This document shows, one piece after another, positions 1-6,896 of a DNA stretch of 64,000 nucleotides. The position numbers and the translations under genes were made by a program. The DNA is from Guopingia tenuis (GTDB taxonomy: Bacteria > Bacillota > Clostridia > Christensenellales > Christensenellaceae), in the NCBI RefSeq assembly GCF_014384805.1, contig NZ_JACRSS010000004.1, positions 62,001-126,000 of the forward strand, in the 5' to 3' direction. Below the pieces are notes generated by a model. It saw nothing but the letters and a program-made list of their open reading frames with translations, did not search any database and had not been told where the DNA came from. The first letter of the stretch is position 1, and every line of letters begins with the position of its first letter.

Positions 1-2
1 TA

Positions 3-713
3 GACCGGGTGGATATCCCGGCAGCTACCAAGAAGGGAATCAAGGTGACCTTCACGCCCGGAACCAACTCGATTGCCGTCTGCGAGCTGGCCTTTTCCCT
101 CATGCTGGCTTCGGCCCGGAGCATTCCGCGCCTGAATGATGCCGTGCATAAGGGCGAATGGCCCCGCAACCAGGGCATTGAGCTTTATGGAAAAACGCTG
201 GGCATTGTGGGACTGGGCCATATTGGCAAAAACCTGGCGCTGCGCGCCCAGGCCTTTGGCATGAAGGTTGTGGCCTATGACCCATATCTGGATGAAAGCT
301 TTGTGAAGGAAAACGGAATGGAAGCGGGCGATCTGGAATTTGTCGTGAAGCAGGCCAATTTCCTCTCCCTGCATGTTCCCTTCACGCCCGAAACCAAGCA
401 TATGATCGATGCGGAGATGATCGCAAAAATGCCCGACCGCGCCGTTATTATCAACACGGCCCGGGGCGGCATCATCGATGAAGAAGCTCTGGCGGCGGCG
501 CTGGAATCCGGGAAGATCGCTGCGGCGGCTCTCGATGCCTTTGAGCAGGAGCCGGTGGTGGATTCCCCGCTTCTCAAATTTGATAATGTCATCATGACGC
601 CTCACACCGGCGCGCATACCAGCGAAGCTGTGAAGGCCATGGGCGCTCTGGCAGCGCAGAACGTCATCGATGTGCTGACGGGAAAAGAATGCAAATACAT
701 CCTGAATAAATAA
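3..713 (+). CDS. D-isomer specific 2-hydroxyacid dehydrogenase, 3' part (5' end outside window)
   Basis: NAD-dependent dehydrogenase of the D-3-phosphoglycerate/2-hydroxyacid family; cytoplasmic. The visible part holds the family hallmarks: the TPGTNSIAVCELAFSLML helix region, the Rossmann loop GLGHIG (about residues 66-71 of the fragment), the INTARGGIIDEEAL segment carrying the substrate Arg, and the TPHTGAHTSEA segment with the catalytic His. About 236 codons are present; the family is usually about 315, so roughly 80 N-terminal residues lie upstream. The GTG at position 9 falls inside the conserved fold and is not the real start. It sits 13 bases before a KDPG aldolase gene with no terminator between, so a shared role in sugar-acid catabolism is likely. 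The exact substrate cannot be told; D-3-phosphoglycerate dehydrogenase (SerA) is an alternative. Confidence 0.85.
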   Translation, partial: DRVDIPAATKKGIKVTFTPGTNSIAVCELAFSLMLASARSIPRLNDAVHKGEWPRNQGIELYGKTLGIVGLGHIGKNLALRAQAFGMKVVAYDPYLDESFVKENGMEAGDLEFVVKQANFLSLHVPFTPETKHMIDAEMIAKMPDRAVIINTARGGIIDEEALAAALESGKIAAAALDAFEQEPVVDSPLLKFDNVIMTPHTGAHTSEAVKAMGALAAQNVIDVLTGKECKYILNK

Positions 714-726
714 AAAAAGGAGATAG

Positions 727-1386
727 ATGAACATGGATAAGAACAAAATTTTGCAGATGCTGCAGGACTGCGGCGTTGTGGCGGTTGTCCGTGCGGACAG
801 CGAGGATATGGCCTTCAAAATTGCGGATGCCTGCATTGCCGGCGGCGTAAAAGGCATTGAAATCACCTTCACGGTTCCCGGCGCGGCGGATATCATCAAG
901 GCTCTGACCCAGAAATATACCCCCGAGGAAATGATCGTCGGCGCGGGCACGGTTCTCGATCCCGAAACGGCGCGGGCAGCCATTCTGGCAGGCGCTAACT
1001 ATGTGGTTTCCCCCTGCCTGAACGTGGATACCGTGAAGCTCTGCAACCGCTATCAGATCGCCTGCATGGCGGGCGCTATGACCATCAAAGAGGCTGTGGA
1101 GTGCATGGAAGCCGGCTCGGATATCGTAAAGATCTTCCCCGGAAACCTGTTTGGGCCCAAGATCATCAAGGCTATCAAGGGACCCATCCCGCAGATGAAG
1201 ATGATGCCCACGGGCGGCGTAAATGCGGACAACGCGGCGGAATGGATCAAGGCCGGCGCTGTTGCCGTTGGCGCTGGCGGCGACCTGACGGCGGGCGCCA
1301 AGACCGGCGACTATGCTCAGGTGACCGAGGTTGCCAAGAAGATGGTGGCGGCGGTAGCCCAGGCGCGTGCGGAAATGAAGAAATAA
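727..1386 (+). CDS. eda: 2-dehydro-3-deoxyphosphogluconate (KDPG) / 4-hydroxy-2-oxoglutarate aldolase
   Basis: Class I aldolase that cleaves KDPG to pyruvate and glyceraldehyde 3-phosphate, the last step of the Entner-Doudoroff and uronate pathways. The 219-residue product matches the family length. It shows VVAVVRADS at the N-terminus, the Glu of GIEITFTVPGA, GAGTVLDPE, and the Schiff-base Lys in DIVKIFPGN, followed by MMPTGGVN. AGGAG at 718-722 lies 4 bases from the ATG at 727 and 10 from a second in-frame ATG at 733, so 733 is a real alternative start. It follows the hydroxyacid dehydrogenase by 13 bases and ends at a strong terminator. No sugar-acid kinase or dehydratase lies within the window. 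Confidence 0.93.
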   Translation: MNMDKNKILQMLQDCGVVAVVRADSEDMAFKIADACIAGGVKGIEITFTVPGAADIIKALTQKYTPEEMIVGAGTVLDPETARAAILAGANYVVSPCLNVDTVKLCNRYQIACMAGAMTIKEAVECMEAGSDIVKIFPGNLFGPKIIKAIKGPIPQMKMMPTGGVNADNAAEWIKAGAVAVGAGGDLTAGAKTGDYAQVTEVAKKMVAAVAQARAEMKK

Positions 1387-1400
1387 GCAGAACAGCGAAA

Positions 1401-1428
1401 AACGCGGGAATTTTCCCGCGTTTTTTTG
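1401..1428 (+). terminator. Rho-independent terminator after eda
   Basis: A 9-bp perfect stem (1401-1409 with 1414-1422, core CGCGGGA/TCCCGCG) with a 4-base loop runs into a T tract to 1427. It starts 14 bases after the eda stop and closes the dehydrogenase-eda unit. Confidence 0.9.
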
Positions 1429-1966
1429 TTGGCCTGGAAACCACTTGCAGAGGCGGCTGGATATCCGGATCATGGGAAAAAGCTTTATAAGCAAGAATTA
1501 AATGAAAAGGTAAATTTCCCTTTCAAAGGCAGGGGAAGCAGGCGTTGGAGAAGATGGCTTTGCCGCTGCCATACCCATTTAGAACTCTATGCGAGCGGCT
1601 TAGCCAAAGACTCTTAAAAGTTGCATTATATAAAAAATCACAGAGAGAATATAGAAGAAATGGGAAATTTCGGGATGAGGACGATGCCTGTTCCGATAAA
1701 GAAGAGGTCAGAAGAAAAAATATATGCAGCGGAAAACAAAACGATATGGCGGGGATGGACTACGGCGGACGGCCAGCACAAAGGAAATACCCAGTTTCAG
1801 AAAGATGATGCTGTTTTCTGCGGTTATGATGCACCTTTTTGGCCGGGGGCCTTCGCTCTGAGGGAATCCCAGGGGCGAAGGAGGAACCCTCAGCTGGGCG
1901 CAAAGAGGATGTCTGCCTGGCGGAAAGGCGATAAAACGGGGGTTTTGTCGGATAGCGGAAGAAAGC
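1429..1966 (+). other. Long spacer without recognisable gene
   Basis: About 540 bases between the eda terminator and the next promoter. Short open frames exist (the longest, 1621-2031, 136 codons) but have no good ribosome site, no recognisable domain and a disordered basic composition. The plus strand is purine-rich, as in other long spacers of this window (8882-9245, 42578-42950). It may be decayed coding DNA; no repeat boundary or parent gene is visible. Confidence 0.4.
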
Positions 1967-1967
1967 T

Positions 1968-1995
1968 TTGCATCCCTCTGCTTTTTTGTTATACT
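1968..1995 (+). promoter_or_regulatory. Candidate sigma-A promoter for the flavodoxin-like pair
   Basis: TTGCAT (1968-1973), 16-base spacer, TATACT (1990-1995). It is the best match in the 720-base spacer and would give a leader of about 145 bases before the gene at 2149. Confidence 0.45.
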
Positions 1996-2148
1996 GTCTC
2001 TGACAGAATACCGCCCGGTTTGCAAAAATGAAGGCCGGGGGCCGGCGCCTTCTGCGCGGCGAATGCAGATGCGTTCCGGGGGTTCTGTCTCCGGAGAAAT
2101 ATGGCTGTAATAAACGACAAAAAGGGCGATTGAAAAGGAGATAAGCGG

Positions 2149-2634
2149 ATGACGCTGGTAATCACCGATCTGGAGAGGCAATGGATTCCATTTGAGGGGG
2201 AGATCGAGGTCATTGGACCGGACAGCTCTATTCTTCCCTGCATCGGCTGCTTTGGCTGCTGGACCAAAACGCCGGGGAAATGTATATTGAAGGACGCATT
2301 CTGCGAAACGGGACAGAAAATCGGCCGCTGCGACAGGCTGGTGATCGTCAGCGAATGTGTCTATGGGGGCTATAGTCCGTTTGTCAAAAATGTGCTGGAT
2401 CGGGCCATCTCCTATATTCATCCCTATTTTTGCATACGCGGAGGGCAGATGCACCATCGGCCGCGGTATGCCAATGCGATGGATTTTCAGGTATATTTTT
2501 ATGGGGATACCACGCCGCAGGAGCGGGAAACGGCCCGGAAGCTGGCGGCGGCCAACGCCCTCAACTATGACGCCAAATCTCACGCGGTCACTTTCCTGGA
2601 AGGCCGGAATCCGCAGGCGGAGGCAAGCCTATGA
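2149..2634 (+). CDS. Flavodoxin-family NAD(P)H-dependent oxidoreductase (short N-terminus)
   Basis: Probable FMN-binding reductase of the NADPH-dependent FMN reductase/iron-sulfur flavoprotein group. The CIGCFGCWTKTPGKC stretch (about residues 31-45) followed by a 'DRLVIVSECVYGGYSPFVKNVLDR' type strand-loop-helix, here at about residues 62-85, is typical of that fold. At 161 residues it is short: the usual opening strand plus phosphate-binding loop (GSPR-like) is replaced by a compact MTLVITDLER segment. The start at 2149 is preceded by AAAAGGAGATAAGCGG. Its stop overlaps the next start by four bases (ATGA), so the two are translationally coupled. Electron donor and acceptor are unknown. Confidence 0.7.
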   Translation: MTLVITDLERQWIPFEGEIEVIGPDSSILPCIGCFGCWTKTPGKCILKDAFCETGQKIGRCDRLVIVSECVYGGYSPFVKNVLDRAISYIHPYFCIRGGQMHHRPRYANAMDFQVYFYGDTTPQERETARKLAAANALNYDAKSHAVTFLEGRNPQAEASL

Positions 2635-3260
2635 AAATTCTTCTGATCAATGGAAGCCCCAAAACGAAGCAAAGCGCCAGCGCAGCGCTGCTGGACGATT
2701 GCAAAGCGTGTTTTTCCCGGGAAACGGAATGGAGGGAGCGCCATGCTGCCAGGCCGGTCTTTTCCCCGGAGGATGCCGCCGCTCTATCCTGGGCAGACGG
2801 CGTGGTATTTGTCTTTCCCCTCTATGTGGACGGTATTCCCTCGCATCTTCTCTCCTGGCTGCGCCAGGCTGAGCGGTCGGGGAGTATACGCCCGCAGACG
2901 CGGATATATGGGATGGTCAATTCGGGATTTTTTGAGGGAGAGCAGAATGCTTTGGCCCTTGCCATGCTCAAAAGCTGGAGCCGGCACGCCGGGGCTGTTT
3001 GGGGCCAGGGCCTGGGAATCGGCGGAGGCGGCGCATTGACGGCCATAGCAAGCGTGCCCTTGGGAAAAGGGCCCAAGCGGGATCTGGGGCGGGCCCTGGG
3101 GGACTTGGTGCGGCATATCGAGACGGGTGCATCGGCAGAGGAGCGATATGTTCATGTGAACTTTCCGCGGTTTCTCTATATCTGGAGCGCCCAGATGGGC
3201 TGGCGGAGCCAGGCCAAAAAGAACGGCCTTACCCGGCGGGATCTGGACCGGCGGCAGTAG
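2631..3260 (+). CDS. Flavodoxin-like NAD(P)H-dependent oxidoreductase
   Basis: The N-terminus MKILLINGSPKTKQSASAAL is a textbook strand plus FMN phosphate-binding loop of the NAD(P)H-dependent FMN reductase fold. WADGVVFVFPLYVDGIPSHLLSWL (about residues 55-78) is the following flavin-contact region. The protein lacks the Cys-rich motif of its upstream partner. Length 209 residues. It overlaps the upstream gene by four bases, so the pair may form a heterodimer or act in the same reaction; that is inference. No metabolic genes around it reveal the substrate. Confidence 0.7.
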   Translation: MKILLINGSPKTKQSASAALLDDCKACFSRETEWRERHAARPVFSPEDAAALSWADGVVFVFPLYVDGIPSHLLSWLRQAERSGSIRPQTRIYGMVNSGFFEGEQNALALAMLKSWSRHAGAVWGQGLGIGGGGALTAIASVPLGKGPKRDLGRALGDLVRHIETGASAEERYVHVNFPRFLYIWSAQMGWRSQAKKNGLTRRDLDRRQ

Positions 3261-3264
3261 GTTC

Positions 3265-3300
3265 GCCGCGGAAAAAACACAAAAAAGCGGTTTTTTTCTT
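3265..3300 (+). terminator. Weak terminator-like hairpin
   Basis: CCGC (3266-3269) can pair with GCGG (3287-3290) before a run of seven T (3291-3297). The stem is short and the loop long, so this is a low-confidence end for the oxidoreductase pair. Confidence 0.3.
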
Positions 3301-3338
3301 TGTTTTGTTAATAAATAGTAACCTTTGCCGCCGGGGCA

Positions 3339-3368
3339 TTTACAATGCGGCGCAAAAGAGGCTATAAT
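3339..3368 (+). promoter_or_regulatory. Sigma-A promoter for the RelA/SpoT-domain gene
   Basis: TTTACA (3339-3344), 18-base spacer, TATAAT (3363-3368). It lies 33 bases before the GTG start at 3402. Confidence 0.7.
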
Positions 3369-3401
3369 GGATCATAGTGAAATAATGGCAGGGGCAAAGA
3401 C

Positions 3402-4766
3402 GTGAATTTAGAAATTTTTCAACATATTGACGACGTCGTTGAGCTTTTTGAGGGGAAACGCGATGTCTATAAGCTGATTGCAGAGGAAATCAAGGAATAT
3501 TTTGACGACCATGTGTTCGATCAGAGCAAATATACCCTAAATCTGATTTACCGGATCAAGACCGTAGAGAGCATCCGGGAAAAGCTCCTTCGCAACAGCT
3601 ATATCAGCAAATATAAGACGGATGAAGAGGTGCTGGCGAATTTTCAGGACCTCATTGGCTTCCGCATCGAATGCAAATTCATCGACGACGAAAAATATGT
3701 CTATGAGCTTTTGAAAGAGGTCTTTACCGAGACAGAGGATGGGCTGTATTTCTGGGAGCCGACCATGCCAAAAATCAAGCTCAAGCTGGGGGAGGAACAG
3801 CCCCAGAAGCAGAAAAACGGCTTTGATATCTATAAGATTGACGGCCTTTTCATGCTGGGCAAGGACCACGTCCGGTTTGAGCTGCAGATTAAAGCCCTGG
3901 TCAACACCTTCTGGGGCGAGATCGAGCATAAGATCATCTATAAAAACAATTCCTATCTGCTGGCGGATAATTTTGTGGTGGACCTGATGACATCCATCAA
4001 AAAGAGCTTAAACATGATCGACAGCCAGCTCTATGTCCTCTATAAGCGGTTTCGGCGGGCCGAGGGCGTGGAATTTGAAAAAAACAATGCCCGGGCCATC
4101 GAACGGTTTATCTCCAAAATGGTCTATGACACCTTTGCCGCACTGATGCGGGATCAGATTGGCTTTGCCATCGATTTCAAGAGTAGCTGTGATGCGGTGG
4201 TGCGTTATCTGATGGAGGTGAATAACGCCGAGGATATGGAGGATTACGGCCGCGTCATGCTGAATATTTTCTATATTCTCAACGGCCTGCAGGACGATGC
4301 CATCCGTGTGGACGACCAGCTGGAGTTTGAGCGGGCACTTTACTATGAAGATACCTTTTCGGCCAATATTCTGGAGACAGTGTTGCGGCTGGTGAACATC
4401 AACTATAAATGGCATTTGTTCTTTCTCGTGCTTTTCAGCATCGAGCGGGGAGACAATGTGGAGGATCTCGAGTCCTTTATTTCCTATTACCGCAATGTGA
4501 TTCTCTCCAACCGATCCTTCGTGATGCTGGATGAAGCGGCGCCCAAGGACGCCGTGCGCATCCGGTTCGATATGCTGAACGCGATTTCGGAAGTGTTCAG
4601 CGAGAAGCAGAATATCGAATATCTCTGCGAAAGCGGAATGGCAACTATCCATCGCGCCCTTAACTACGTCATTCCCCAGGTAGTGGCAGATATTCAAAAC
4701 AACAAGTCCTGGGATGATATCCAAAGCGCCTATACCAATGTGCTGAAAAGCAGGCTGGCGCTGTGA
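3402..4766 (+). CDS. RelA/SpoT nucleotidyltransferase-domain protein, possible small alarmone synthetase
   Basis: Residues about 45-215 resemble the (p)ppGpp synthetase domain: YRIKTVESIREKLLR (substrate-binding basic helix), DLIGFRI (metal-binding Asp strand) and FELQIKALVNTFWGEIEHK followed by YK, the usual ELQI...W..ieH...YK pattern. The GYRSIH-like loop is degenerate (NGFDIYKIDG), so activity is uncertain. There is no HD hydrolase, TGS or ACT domain. The remaining 240 residues are helical and unrecognised, making the protein (454 residues) about twice the size of classical RelP/RelQ. The start is GTG at 3402, supported by AGGGGC just upstream and the promoter at 3339-3368. It is transcribed alone and ends at a terminator. 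It would make or bind alarmones in the cytoplasm. Confidence 0.7.
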   Translation: MNLEIFQHIDDVVELFEGKRDVYKLIAEEIKEYFDDHVFDQSKYTLNLIYRIKTVESIREKLLRNSYISKYKTDEEVLANFQDLIGFRIECKFIDDEKYVYELLKEVFTETEDGLYFWEPTMPKIKLKLGEEQPQKQKNGFDIYKIDGLFMLGKDHVRFELQIKALVNTFWGEIEHKIIYKNNSYLLADNFVVDLMTSIKKSLNMIDSQLYVLYKRFRRAEGVEFEKNNARAIERFISKMVYDTFAALMRDQIGFAIDFKSSCDAVVRYLMEVNNAEDMEDYGRVMLNIFYILNGLQDDAIRVDDQLEFERALYYEDTFSANILETVLRLVNINYKWHLFFLVLFSIERGDNVEDLESFISYYRNVILSNRSFVMLDEAAPKDAVRIRFDMLNAISEVFSEKQNIEYLCESGMATIHRALNYVIPQVVADIQNNKSWDDIQSAYTNVLKSRLAL

Positions 4767-4778
4767 AGATGAAAAGAA

Positions 4779-4808
4779 AAAAGCAGCCTTTGGAGAGGCT
4801 GCTTTTTT
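4779..4808 (+). terminator. Rho-independent terminator
   Basis: AAAAGCAGCCT pairs with AGGCTGCTTTT around a 6-base loop, followed by T residues, 12 bases after the RelA/SpoT-domain stop. The A/T flanks let it also serve the converging ribU-like gene. Confidence 0.85.
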
Positions 4809-4823
4809 GTGCTTTTTCGCCGC

Positions 4824-5381
4824 TCATTTGTGCAGAAGCGGGGAAATCCGTTGATAGAGAAGAAAGGTAACGGCGCTGTTGATGCCGGCTTTCAATAAGT
4901 TAAACCCAAGGATCACGGGCATAAGGCTCCAGACGACTTCCCGGGAAACCCCCATAAACAGAGGAGTGACGAGCAAATTCGCTCCCAGCATGACGGGAAC
5001 GAGAGCCGCTATCCCCAGAAACAGGCCCCGCAGGGCAGCCGGCTTTGTCCGACGCCGGCGATAGCAGAGGCCGGCTGCGAGAACCAGGGTTCCCGTGGAG
5101 AGAATGTGCATGAGAATGCCATAGACACCGCTGTGGGCGCTTACGGTCAGCCCCTGCAAGAGGGATGTGGCCAGCGTGAGAAGGATCCCAGCCAAAGGGC
5201 CATAGGCAAAGGCACCAATGAGAATGGGAATGTTGGCGGGATCGTATTCCAAAAAGGGAGCCGCAGGGAAAATGGGGAAATGAAAAAGCCAGACAAGGAC
5301 GATGGAAATCGCCGCCAGCATGGCTGTTTTGGCGATGGGCCAATTTTGGATTTTGCCTGCGCCAGTGGGGTTGTGTGTCAT
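4824..5381 (-). CDS. ribU: ECF transporter S component, riboflavin-specific (RibU type)
   Basis: Membrane substrate-binding subunit of an energy-coupling-factor transporter; it captures riboflavin and works with a shared EcfAA'T module not present here. The 185-residue protein is almost wholly hydrophobic, with about six membrane segments. It carries FPIFPAAPFLEYDPANIP near residue 35 and GAFAYGPLAGIL after it, both hallmarks of RibU. The assignment is strengthened by the FMN riboswitch and terminator directly upstream on the same strand, which would shut the gene off when FMN is abundant. The gene stands alone and converges on the terminator after the RelA/SpoT-domain gene. Confidence 0.9.
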   Translation of the reverse strand: MTHNPTGAGKIQNWPIAKTAMLAAISIVLVWLFHFPIFPAAPFLEYDPANIPILIGAFAYGPLAGILLTLATSLLQGLTVSAHSGVYGILMHILSTGTLVLAAGLCYRRRRTKPAALRGLFLGIAALVPVMLGANLLVTPLFMGVSREVVWSLMPVILGFNLLKAGINSAVTFLLYQRISPLLHK

Positions 5382-5428
5382 TGCAATTCCTCCGCATGTA
5401 TAGATTTTTTAAAAATCCGACAGGAAAG

Positions 5429-5458
5429 AAAAAACCCTGAAATCAAAGGATTCCAAGG
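5429..5458 (-). terminator. Riboswitch-controlled terminator before ribU
   Basis: On the minus strand a 10-bp stem with two or three G-U pairs (5458-5449 with 5444-5435, loop CTTT) is followed by T residues down to 5429. It lies between the FMN aptamer and the ribU start, the expected expression platform. Confidence 0.8.
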
Positions 5459-5483
5459 CAAAACACAAAAAATAAATATTTTT

Positions 5484-5615
5484 GTTTCTTTTATCCGGAC
5501 TATACCGTTGGTATGGGATTTGAAAACCCATTCTGCCTGTGCCTCCGGCGCAGGCTCGCGGACTCGCAGCCTTTGCTTTTCACCGCCAGTGGGGAATTTC
5601 ACCCCGCCCTGAAAC
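5484..5615 (-). promoter_or_regulatory. FMN riboswitch (RFN element)
   Basis: Read on the minus strand, the aptamer begins with GTTTC (5615-5611) and AGGGCGGGGTGAAATTCCCC, continues through CTGGCGGTGAAAAGC, GCGAGTCCGCGAGCCTG and the CCATACCAACGGTATAGTCC segment, and closes with GAAAC (5488-5484) forming P1. All RFN conserved blocks are present in order. It controls the ribU gene at 5381. Confidence 0.95.
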
Positions 5616-5620
5616 AGATT

Positions 5621-5650
5621 TTTATATGTTTATGACAGCACCCACGACAA
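5621..5650 (-). promoter_or_regulatory. Candidate promoter of the riboswitch transcript
   Basis: Minus-strand TTGTCG (5650-5645) and TATAAA (5626-5621) are 18 bases apart and would start RNA at about the first base of the aptamer. A TTGACA at 5661-5656 has no well-placed -10, so the exact promoter is unsure. Confidence 0.35.
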
Positions 5651-5792
5651 TGGCCTGTCAATCGTGGTAACCATTTCTTTGGCTAAAATTGGCGAAATAG
5701 TTTGACGGGGGAATTGGCAGAATATTTGGGTAAACCTTTCAATGGCTTTTGCATATTTTATTATATGGCGCAGCAAAGGGGGGCATTGGGCA

Positions 5793-6581
5793 TTGGAATA
5801 CACTGTGGGCGTATCCAATATGGATATTGAATTGCGTCCGTTAATCGAAAACCGGCTGTCCGCCGCAAATAAGCGGAGCGGGCAGATTCAAATAAAAGAA
5901 GACCACAAAAATTACGTTGCTTTGGACTTTGCCGGCCGGGAGCAGCTCTTTGAGCTGGCCGATATTCTGGCGGATATTGTGATCGAAAACCTGCAGATTC
6001 GTTTTATTATGCGCGAAATCGCTCATGATTATGATTTTGTGGCAGAGAAGGATCAGTGCGAGATTTTGATTAACACGTTAAAGCGGCTCTGGTATCATGG
6101 CGAAAAAGGGGATCTGGAGCATCTTAAGCAGGATATCAGCAGTCGGATCGCCGTCTGCATGCTGGAAGGGCAGGAGCATGTGCTCTGGCTGGACGGCGTC
6201 CTGCGGTTCCGCATGCGGGATTTTGTGGAACAATGGAAGGATACACTGGAGGACTGCGTGGACGACTATCTGCTGGAGAGCGAAAAGCACGAGTTTATCA
6301 AGCTCCTTCGGTATTTTGTCAGCATGCGGGACCCGATCCTGCCCTATGTGATTATCCGGCCGGGCGAAGAAGAGTATCAGATTTTTGACGGCAACAGCGC
6401 AAAGGTCAGCGTGATCCTGCCGGGCAGTGAACACGGGGGCACGCGGGAGGTGAGCAAGGAGGATCTGCTTCTCTCCCAGCTCATCAACCTGGCGCCCGAA
6501 AACATCAACATTTCGGAGATTCAGGATGAGGATCTAAAAACACTTCTGCACCAGGTTTTTATTGGGAGAATCCGCTCGTAA
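5793..6581 (+). CDS. ytxC: YtxC-like sporulation protein
   Basis: Matches the YtxC family, proteins of unknown biochemical role found in endospore formers. The product is soluble, mostly alpha-helical and acidic, about 262 residues, with the family's DCVDDYLLESEKHEFIKLL and LINLAPENI segments in the C-terminal half. I chose the TTG at 5793 because AAAGGGGGG (5775-5783) sits 9 bases before it; an ATG at 5742 has no ribosome site. The gene lies directly before the thrS leader, the same linkage known from Bacillus and many Clostridia, although thrS has its own promoter. Involvement in sporulation rests on family annotation, not on anything in the sequence. Confidence 0.75.
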   Translation: MEYTVGVSNMDIELRPLIENRLSAANKRSGQIQIKEDHKNYVALDFAGREQLFELADILADIVIENLQIRFIMREIAHDYDFVAEKDQCEILINTLKRLWYHGEKGDLEHLKQDISSRIAVCMLEGQEHVLWLDGVLRFRMRDFVEQWKDTLEDCVDDYLLESEKHEFIKLLRYFVSMRDPILPYVIIRPGEEEYQIFDGNSAKVSVILPGSEHGGTREVSKEDLLLSQLINLAPENINISEIQDEDLKTLLHQVFIGRIRS

Positions 6582-6584
6582 TGG

Positions 6585-6612
6585 TTGACAGAACGGCGGG
6601 GAGGAGTATAAT
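6585..6612 (+). promoter_or_regulatory. Strong sigma-A promoter of thrS
   Basis: TTGACA (6585-6590), 16-base spacer, TATAAT (6607-6612): both hexamers are perfect consensus. It starts three bases after the ytxC stop and feeds the T-box leader. Confidence 0.9.
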
Positions 6613-6618
6613 AAAGGC

Positions 6619-6870
6619 AGAAACATAAAAACGTTTCGCAGAGAACCGGATAGTAGCAGGCGAAGGAAGGCTTTTCAAGAGAGGCTGCCCCAAAGGCTGA
6701 AAGGGGGCCGGGCGGTTTGCCATGTGAAGACCAGCCGGGGAGCGAGGCGCGTCCGGGCGGCGATATACGCCCGAAAGAGCGGGTTCTTGGCGTGAAAACC
6801 GGCATGGACTCATCAGGGTGGAACCACGGAGATTTTTCGTCCCTCAATTTTGTATTGAGGGGCTTTTTTT
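6619..6870 (+). promoter_or_regulatory. T-box leader controlling thrS
   Basis: The leader contains the invariant T-box GGGTGGAACCACGG (6816-6829), whose TGGA pairs with the acceptor end of uncharged tRNA in the antiterminator. Stem I signatures include AGTA near 6652, AGAGAGGC near 6679 and CTGAAAG near 6697. A Thr codon ACC at 6730-6732, placed after GTGAAG in the stem I 3' side, is the best specifier candidate. It ends in the competing terminator at 6841-6870. Uncharged tRNA-Thr is thus expected to allow read-through into thrS. Confidence 0.93.
6841..6870 (+). terminator. T-box attenuator terminator
   Basis: CCCTCAAT (6841-6848) pairs with ATTGAGGG (6854-6861), then seven T (6864-6870). 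It overlaps the region downstream of the T-box, as in the standard T-box switch. Confidence 0.9.
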
Positions 6871-6896
6871 GTAAACTAAGAAAAGGAGATAGAGAA

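Noticed and set aside
1621..2031. 136-codon open frame in the spacer after eda
   Set aside because: No ribosome site, no hydrophobic core pattern or domain, and it overlaps the likely promoter at 1968-1995.
6717..6896. N-terminal extension of ThrS in the open frame before 6897
   Set aside because: It would translate the T-box leader; the ATG at 6897 has AAGGAG and begins the normal TGS domain.
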